Positions 16,327 through 20,770 of a DNA stretch of 20,770 bases are shown here, piece by piece (positions within the stretch are counted from its first letter, which is position 1; the number at the start of each line of letters is the position of its first letter). Source of the stretch: a virus; the IMG/VR virus record IMGVR_UViG_3300042387_001591, positions 1 through 20,770 of that record. One strand, written 5' to 3'. The notes under the pieces were generated by a model. The model made no database searches and was not told where the DNA came from. It saw only the letters and a list, made by a program, of their open reading frames with translations. The position numbers and the translations under genes are program-made.

Positions 16327-19300
16327 TTAACCAGTTATATTAAGTTGCGCTGCTGTGATAGCAGAAATTATTTGTACATTATCTACAGTTGCAGCACTTA
16401 CTAAAATTTCGTCAGGGTCTGCATTAATTTGATACAAAGTTCCAAATTGACTTCCGGTATTTGACGGAACAATAACTATACTGCTTACATTTGGAACTAA
16501 CGAAGTGTGCAGATATGCACTTAATTCGCTGAAGTAAAAAGTTTCTCCAAAATCCCAATTGTTAATATCAAAATATGTATTAATAGCAGCAATTACTTGG
16601 CTTTTTATTTCGTTATCACTGATTGTGACATTTGGATTTTTAATAACTTTAAATGTTGCTCTAAGAGCAGCATCGGCTTTGTTACCAAATAGAGGTTTAA
16701 AAACTGCTGGATTGTAAATTATGCTATCACTAATTGTTTTAAATAATTCAATAGATCCAAATTCAGTTTTAATTTCGTCTATAGATGGAGCTACTGGTTG
16801 TTTAATTCTTCCGCTTGTGTCAGTGATATATGAAAAATAATCATTGGAATAAGTTTTTGTTAGAATGTAAAAATCTATTAGATTATTTGGACTAGGATCT
16901 ATTCTACGATTATTCGCCGCATTGTGCTTATACTGAAACTGTAAATTTTGTCTACCAACTCTTGCTATATAATTTGTAACTAAAGTCGCGCTCGTACCAG
17001 TTGATTCGTAAAAAGCATTTTCAGCAGTTGCATAAAAAATAGTTCCTGTTGCATACAAAGAAATATTAGCTAAAATTGCTTCTAATACTGTATAAGCACT
17101 TACAATTAGTGTCTGATCAATTGAGTTATATATTAAAAAGTTGTATTGGTCCACTGATTCAACAAAATAAACATTTTTATTTGCGGTATTGACGGTTGGT
17201 GCAACAAGTTCAATAAACAAATCAGGATCGTCAGGGACCTCATCTAAATTATCATCAGGGAAAGTAATTTTTATTTTTCTGTTATCGTCGATTCCGTCCG
17301 GACCAACTGCATTGTCCCATATTCTATAAATTTGGCTATAGAATAAAGAATTACTCGAATCTGGTTCAGTATTTGTTCTTAGCACCCTGATGCTATCAAC
17401 CAAAGTTGTGGCTGTTCTACTATCATATACTCGCACATCTGGATCAAAATAGAATCTAGTTTCTCTTTCACTTTCGAACAAATAATTCAAACCTCTACTT
17501 ATTGCAGTATACTCGCCGGTCGCAAAAGACAAACTAATGAACCAACTGTTATCTATACCAGTGCCTGCAGTACTACCGGCGTTTGTTAAATTAAAACTTC
17601 CATTGCCTAAATTTTGACTTTCAATGATTTTCCATGACATGGTAGGAATATCATAGCGTAAGCCAAATGTTTTGTAACTTAAAATTTGTAAAATTATATC
17701 ATTAATTAAAGTTTCTGACCAATCGTTAGCAAATACTGGTATAATTTCACTTACTATAGCTGTAGATGGTACCACAACACTAAGTGTAGCAATTGCAGTT
17801 AGTCCTGGATTATCATAATTTATTATACTGGCCCATATATGAGTTCGTTGAAATTCTGTTGTTGGTGTCCCAGTTTGCAACTGATTTTGTGCGTCAAAAT
17901 ATGTTCCTGCAGGAGCAACAAATTTAACCAAACTGCCTTGTACTAAAAATGTATAATTAGGACTATTAAAAAATCCTGAACTACGGCTACCTGTATTGTT
18001 AGTTTGAGTCCATGTGGCCACGGTGGCAATTGTACCGGACCCAATACCTGCAAATCCTGCGCTGGTTGCAGTAAAAATCGTTCCTACAGTATTAGATGCC
18101 GCACCAAATAAAGTAAAATTAGTAGTTCCTACACTTATAATTTTATAAACAGTTCCTGTGTCCATGCTCGTGGCATTTATGGTTGATCCTTGAGGACTAT
18201 TTCTTGTTGCTGTATCGTAATATAAATGTCTGGTGGTAATCGTAGATATTAAAGGTTTTAAAATATTTCTGACAATAGCGTTTACTTCAATACTACTAGT
18301 AAATTGAAAGTTTTCTGTTTCTGAATAGTCTTCTTTATAAATTATACCATCTTCTGCAAAAATATTTGTGCTAGAATATTTGCCTGTAGTGTCAATGACA
18401 TCTAGGTATCTACTAGTGCCCGAACTACTTCTATTGACTGCTTTAATTTTTAAAATATTGCTAAAGGTGGTGTACGGTAGAACATTGTAATCCTCACCGG
18501 TTACCATCCGATTTTGAGTGTAATATTGTTGGGGAGCTTTAGTTCTAATTTCTTCGAGCGACTCTCTTGAAATTGCATTTGTTACCGTATATTTTAAACT
18601 CGCTCTGATAGTTAAAGTTTCTGCTCTACCAGTTCGACCACGGTAAGGAATACTTATAATAATACCAGACATTTCGTCAGGTGTAATTTTGTAGGTTAGG
18701 TTATTACTTACTCTATAGTATACCCTAAAGTTTCCAACAGGAATATTGGTAAATGAACCATCACCAAATACTAGGTCAATTTGATCATTTGCTCTAGAAG
18801 ATACACTATATAAATTTCTTTGATCGATATTATTATAAATTACATTTATTCCGTTAACCGCAGGAACTTGAGTCCATAAAGTGCTTAAATTATTCCCGGA
18901 AGTTAATGAGTAAAGCCACACATCTGTATTATTAATATTGTCAAAATTAATGTTGACTATTCTATTAGGTAAACTTTCGCTAATACTAAAATCCAAGTTG
19001 TTTAATGCGCCTTGCTTGAAATACAAGAAATATCCTGTATTATTGCTTGCATTTCCTTGATTATCATTTCTGTACAGTATGTTAAAAGCACCACCAGGGC
19101 TAGGGGTTGATTCATAAATGTAATTTTGATTATTACTAGTAGCACTCACTATTTCAAACGGGTAAGTAACTCCTGCTATTGATGCAGAATAAGGAAATGT
19201 TGGGGTTACCCCTGTAATAATATCAACTGTGTATTCGTCTGTTTTGACGCCACTTAAATTTTTTGATGCGCCTGGTTTTCCAATAGCTTGCGTAGCCACT

Positions 19301-19791
19301 AAAGAAGCATTTAAAATGCCGGTGAATTGCTCTAACCAGTTCTCGTTTGTTCCGTCATTCCAAGTTACAACTACATTTGATAAGTTGATGCCGGTACTGT
19401 CAAATATTGTTTCGGAAGTACTAACGCTATCAAATTTTAAAAATCCCGACGCTGGTGTGCTTCTTTTTGGGTTATAACTAACTAATCTAGCCAGCTTAAG
19501 AATGCTGTCTCTGCGCTCGGCAGTATCTATAAAATTTTCACGGGCATTCAAATCAGTTCTAAATGCCAAACTTTGCCCTAAAAATGCAATAAGATCAATT
19601 AGTGCTATATATTCGGAACTATCTGTAAAATCATTAAAATCTTCAGGATAGTATGTGCGTAAGTACTCAATCATTGACTTACGCAAGGTTTCGTAATCAA
19701 AACTCTGGAAATCAGCCTCTCTGAAAGTCTGATAAATTTTAGTCCAATCTTGTTGTACTAGTAAACTTGTTTGTCTTGTAGTAATAGCCAT
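16327..19791 (-). CDS. 6: Baseplate wedge subunit, gp6-like, enlarged
   Basis: The 1,154-residue product has the two conserved ends expected of gp6/baseplate-J-like wedge proteins. Residues about 1-115 carry the helical N-terminal region with DFNDFTDSSEYIALIDLIAF, RTDLNARENFIDTAERRDS and LARLVSYNPKR. Residues about 1040-1154 carry the C-terminal region with VIAAINTYFDINNWDFGETF, YFSELSAYLH and FGTLYQINADPDEI. In T4 gp6 forms the ring of wedges around the hub, with gp25 and gp7 as partners, which agrees with its neighbours here. T4 gp6 is about 660 residues, so roughly 500 residues are extra, mostly in the middle. They include a module at about 544-592 (VGTTNFTLFGAASNTVG, then FTATSAGFAGIGSGT) that I recognise from marine phage structural proteins. 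The start has a TAGG ribosome-binding sequence and a promoter-like box upstream. The gap to the next gene is 11 nt. Confidence 0.92.
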   Translation of the reverse strand: MAITTRQTSLLVQQDWTKIYQTFREADFQSFDYETLRKSMIEYLRTYYPEDFNDFTDSSEYIALIDLIAFLGQSLAFRTDLNARENFIDTAERRDSILKLARLVSYNPKRSTPASGFLKFDSVSTSETIFDSTGINLSNVVVTWNDGTNENWLEQFTGILNASLVATQAIGKPGASKNLSGVKTDEYTVDIITGVTPTFPYSASIAGVTYPFEIVSATSNNQNYIYESTPSPGGAFNILYRNDNQGNASNNTGYFLYFKQGALNNLDFSISESLPNRIVNINFDNINNTDVWLYSLTSGNNLSTLWTQVPAVNGINVIYNNIDQRNLYSVSSRANDQIDLVFGDGSFTNIPVGNFRVYYRVSNNLTYKITPDEMSGIIISIPYRGRTGRAETLTIRASLKYTVTNAISRESLEEIRTKAPQQYYTQNRMVTGEDYNVLPYTTFSNILKIKAVNRSSSGTSRYLDVIDTTGKYSSTNIFAEDGIIYKEDYSETENFQFTSSIEVNAIVRNILKPLISTITTRHLYYDTATRNSPQGSTINATSMDTGTVYKIISVGTTNFTLFGAASNTVGTIFTATSAGFAGIGSGTIATVATWTQTNNTGSRSSGFFNSPNYTFLVQGSLVKFVAPAGTYFDAQNQLQTGTPTTEFQRTHIWASIINYDNPGLTAIATLSVVVPSTAIVSEIIPVFANDWSETLINDIILQILSYKTFGLRYDIPTMSWKIIESQNLGNGSFNLTNAGSTAGTGIDNSWFISLSFATGEYTAISRGLNYLFESERETRFYFDPDVRVYDSRTATTLVDSIRVLRTNTEPDSSNSLFYSQIYRIWDNAVGPDGIDDNRKIKITFPDDNLDEVPDDPDLFIELVAPTVNTANKNVYFVESVDQYNFLIYNSIDQTLIVSAYTVLEAILANISLYATGTIFYATAENAFYESTGTSATLVTNYIARVGRQNLQFQYKHNAANNRRIDPSPNNLIDFYILTKTYSNDYFSYITDTSGRIKQPVAPSIDEIKTEFGSIELFKTISDSIIYNPAVFKPLFGNKADAALRATFKVIKNPNVTISDNEIKSQVIAAINTYFDINNWDFGETFYFSELSAYLHTSLVPNVSSIVIVPSNTGSQFGTLYQINADPDEILVSAATVDNVQIISAITAAQLNITG
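18015..18163 (-). other. Inserted surface module in gp6 (VGTTNFT/FTAT type)
   Basis: Residues about 544-592 of the gp6-like protein contain ISVGTTNFTLFGAASNTVG followed by IFTATSAGFAGIGSGTI. This is a short, Gly/Thr-rich beta-type module of a kind I recall as recurring in unrelated fibre and baseplate proteins of marine phages. It lies between the conserved N- and C-terminal regions of gp6, so it probably sits as an exposed insertion. Its function is unknown; a surface decoration or glycan contact is inference. Confidence 0.55.
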
Positions 19792-19799
19792 ACTTGATA

Positions 19800-19803
19800 C
19801 CTA
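19800..19803 (-). promoter_or_regulatory. Ribosome binding site for the gp6-like gene
   Basis: The minus strand reads TAGG followed by 8 nt (TATCAAGT) and the ATG at 19791. This is a short Shine-Dalgarno core at normal spacing, and it supports that ATG as the start. Confidence 0.5.
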
Positions 19804-19811
19804 TGTTTTAA

Positions 19812-19819
19812 TATTTATC
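19812..19819 (-). promoter_or_regulatory. T4-type late promoter box (GATAAATA) before the gp6-like gene
   Basis: On the minus strand the sequence reads GATAAATA, seven of eight bases of the T4 late consensus TATAAATA and a full match to the relaxed NATAAATA form I recall for cyanophages. It lies in the 48-nt gap between gp25 and gp6. Transcription starting about six bases downstream would give a leader of roughly 15 nt that contains the TAGG ribosome-binding sequence. The position is good, but eight-base AT-rich matches occur by chance in DNA of this composition. Confidence 0.5.
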
Positions 19820-19839
19820 GAAATAAAAAAGTGGTACTT

Positions 19840-20220
19840 TTATGCTGCAACCACAGTGTTTAATTCTTTATTAAACTGTAGGGATAGTACATCGCTTAAG
19901 TTATCTGGTAAAAAAGTTAATTCAAGTTGAATTTGTAATCCATAATCAAATTGGTCGACTAAGATATTATCAACCCGCACTCTAGGATCATACGAAGCTA
20001 CTCTTTGAATATCTTCTACAATAAGTGCTCTAACATCTGCGGTTAATGGCTCAAACAGAACATTCCAAATTATACTACCAAATTCAGAATTCATTAATTT
20101 TTCGCCCTTTCTAAGAGCAAAATGGTTAAGTAAATCACGCTTAATTAAATCTAAGTCAGTTAAGCGAAATTTCTTATATTGATCAATTGTACTGAAACCT
20201 TTGTATCTTGTAATAGCCAT
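19840..20220 (-). CDS. 25: Baseplate wedge protein, gp25-like (GPW/gp25 family)
   Basis: This 126-residue protein matches the gp25/GPW family in length (T4 gp25 is about 132 residues) and in motif order. An N-terminal helix is followed by LRKGEKLMNSEFG (about residues 36-48), a hydrophobic IIWNVLFEPL segment, a helix with VRALIVEDIQ, and the signature YDPRVRV at 77-83. In the family the signature is usually E-P-R; here Asp replaces Glu, a conservative change. It ends in paired beta strands (LQIQLELTF). gp25 is a conserved wedge and sheath-initiation component, related to TssE of type VI secretion. The ATG lies 8 nt after the upstream stop and is not preceded by a recognisable Shine-Dalgarno sequence, so translation is probably coupled to the upstream gene. 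The next gene downstream is its expected partner gp6. The family call is secure. Confidence 0.95.
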   Translation of the reverse strand: MAITRYKGFSTIDQYKKFRLTDLDLIKRDLLNHFALRKGEKLMNSEFGSIIWNVLFEPLTADVRALIVEDIQRVASYDPRVRVDNILVDQFDYGLQIQLELTFLPDNLSDVLSLQFNKELNTVVAA

Positions 20221-20228
20221 GTTAATAT

Positions 20229-20770
20229 TTATTCTGGCACATCTGCGCCTAAAGTTCGGATAGCATATCTTCCTGCATTAAAGTAAATATGGCCCGGTCT
20301 TCCTTGACTATCAACGGTTTGCCCAGTATTTCTCCATACATTTGCTCTAGATCCAATTGAATAATTTTCTAAATTCAAAGTTCCATCTGTATTGTATAAA
20401 GATTTGTTTAACTGAGGATTGCCCAGATCTTGATATTGATAGGCTAGAGAAAGCATACCTCCAATTGTCTCCTTACTATCACCATTTCTAATGGCACCGC
20501 TTTTAACAAGTTCGGCATACTGCTCTTGCAAAAAATCACCTAAAATTCTGTCTTGTACTGCTGTGGCTTCTAAAAAGATATCATTGCCGTCAACACCATC
20601 TTTAGCTGCCCATGTGCCGTCATTGTTTTTGTATCCTAGTCTAGTTAATAACCAGTCTGATGTTTGATATTTTCCCAACTTGAGTGGGTTGATATTAAAA
20701 GTAATATCGCCGCTTACTGCATGGCTACTACCCAGAATAATTTCATTATTTGTGCCCAATGCTGTTCCTG
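20229..20770 (-). CDS. Virion protein, C-terminal part; possible tail-lysozyme/hub (gp5-like) protein
   Basis: This frame is open to the right window edge, so only the last 179 residues and the TAA stop are visible. A TTG codon at 20759 could be read as a start, but the frame continues upstream without a stop (G-T-A-L-G-T-N-N-E), so I treat the gene as truncated at its 5' end. The visible part contains the stretch FLEATAVQDRILGDFLQEQY, then a GGMLSLAYQY segment, and ends with an IYFNAGRYAIRTLGA-type tail. The pattern of a helical segment with a VQD motif, a GML helix and a closing G-x-Y-x-N-x-G-x-Y-A segment resembles, from memory, C-terminal domains of phage tail-associated lysozyme or hub proteins. 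Its place directly upstream of gp25 fits, because a gp5-like hub protein often precedes gp25 in cyanophages. The catalytic part would lie outside the window, so lytic activity cannot be judged. It could also be another structural protein. Confidence 0.6.
   Translation of the reverse strand, partial: GTALGTNNEIILGSSHAVSGDITFNINPLKLGKYQTSDWLLTRLGYKNNDGTWAAKDGVDGNDIFLEATAVQDRILGDFLQEQYAELVKSGAIRNGDSKETIGGMLSLAYQYQDLGNPQLNKSLYNTDGTLNLENYSIGSRANVWRNTGQTVDSQGRPGHIYFNAGRYAIRTLGADVPE

Noticed and set aside
19825-19842. Possible terminator after gp25: AAAAGT-ACC-ACTTTT hairpin with a T run on the minus strand
   Set aside because: The stem has six pairs with only one G-C and a 3-base loop, so it is too weak for a confident call. 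In AT-rich DNA such a structure is expected by chance.
20229-20759. TTG at 20759 as the true start of the right-edge gene
   Set aside because: The frame continues to the window end without a stop and there is no ribosome-binding sequence at the TTG in the bases visible. Truncation by the window edge is more likely.

Overview
The window reads as part of the tail and baseplate module of a T4-like contractile-tailed phage, most likely marine (related to cyanophages or pelagiphages). This rests on a gp25-like wedge protein next to a gp6-like wedge protein, on several modules I associate with marine T4-like virions, on very compact AT-rich coding, and on late-promoter-like NATAAATA boxes. The host cannot be determined from this stretch. 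No tRNA, mobile element, CRISPR array or metabolic gene was seen. No gap between genes exceeds about 55 bases, so there is no long non-coding stretch.

Every gene lies on the minus strand, so the reading order runs from the right edge to the left. It starts with the 3' end of a virion protein with a C-terminal domain of the tail-lysozyme/hub type (20770-20229, cut by the window edge). Next come the gp25-like wedge protein (20220-19840), an enlarged gp6-like wedge protein (19791-16327) and a single 4,250-residue open frame (16315-3563) that fills about 60% of the window. After these come a 231-residue putative baseplate/tail protein (3566-2871), a fibre-like protein (2865-1750), a glycine-rich probable adhesin (1748-312), and the first 86 codons of a second fibre-like protein (258-1), cut by the left edge.

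The layout suggests an assembly series from baseplate core to host contact. gp25 and gp6 build the wedge. The giant protein sits where T4 has gp7 and following wedge genes and probably extends the wedge periphery. The 231-residue protein may be an adaptor, and the fibre and glycine-rich proteins are candidates for attachment and receptor binding. Spacings of 1 to 11 nt and one ATGA overlap from gp6 to the glycine-rich gene indicate translational coupling. Promoter-like boxes sit in front of gp6 and in front of the second fibre gene.

The most interesting object is the giant protein. It carries what looks like a complete seven-blade FG-GAP beta-propeller with extra modules inserted between blades, repeated fibre-type beta modules, carbohydrate-binding-like segments and a Gly/Tyr-rich module. 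All domain calls are by eye, without database searches.
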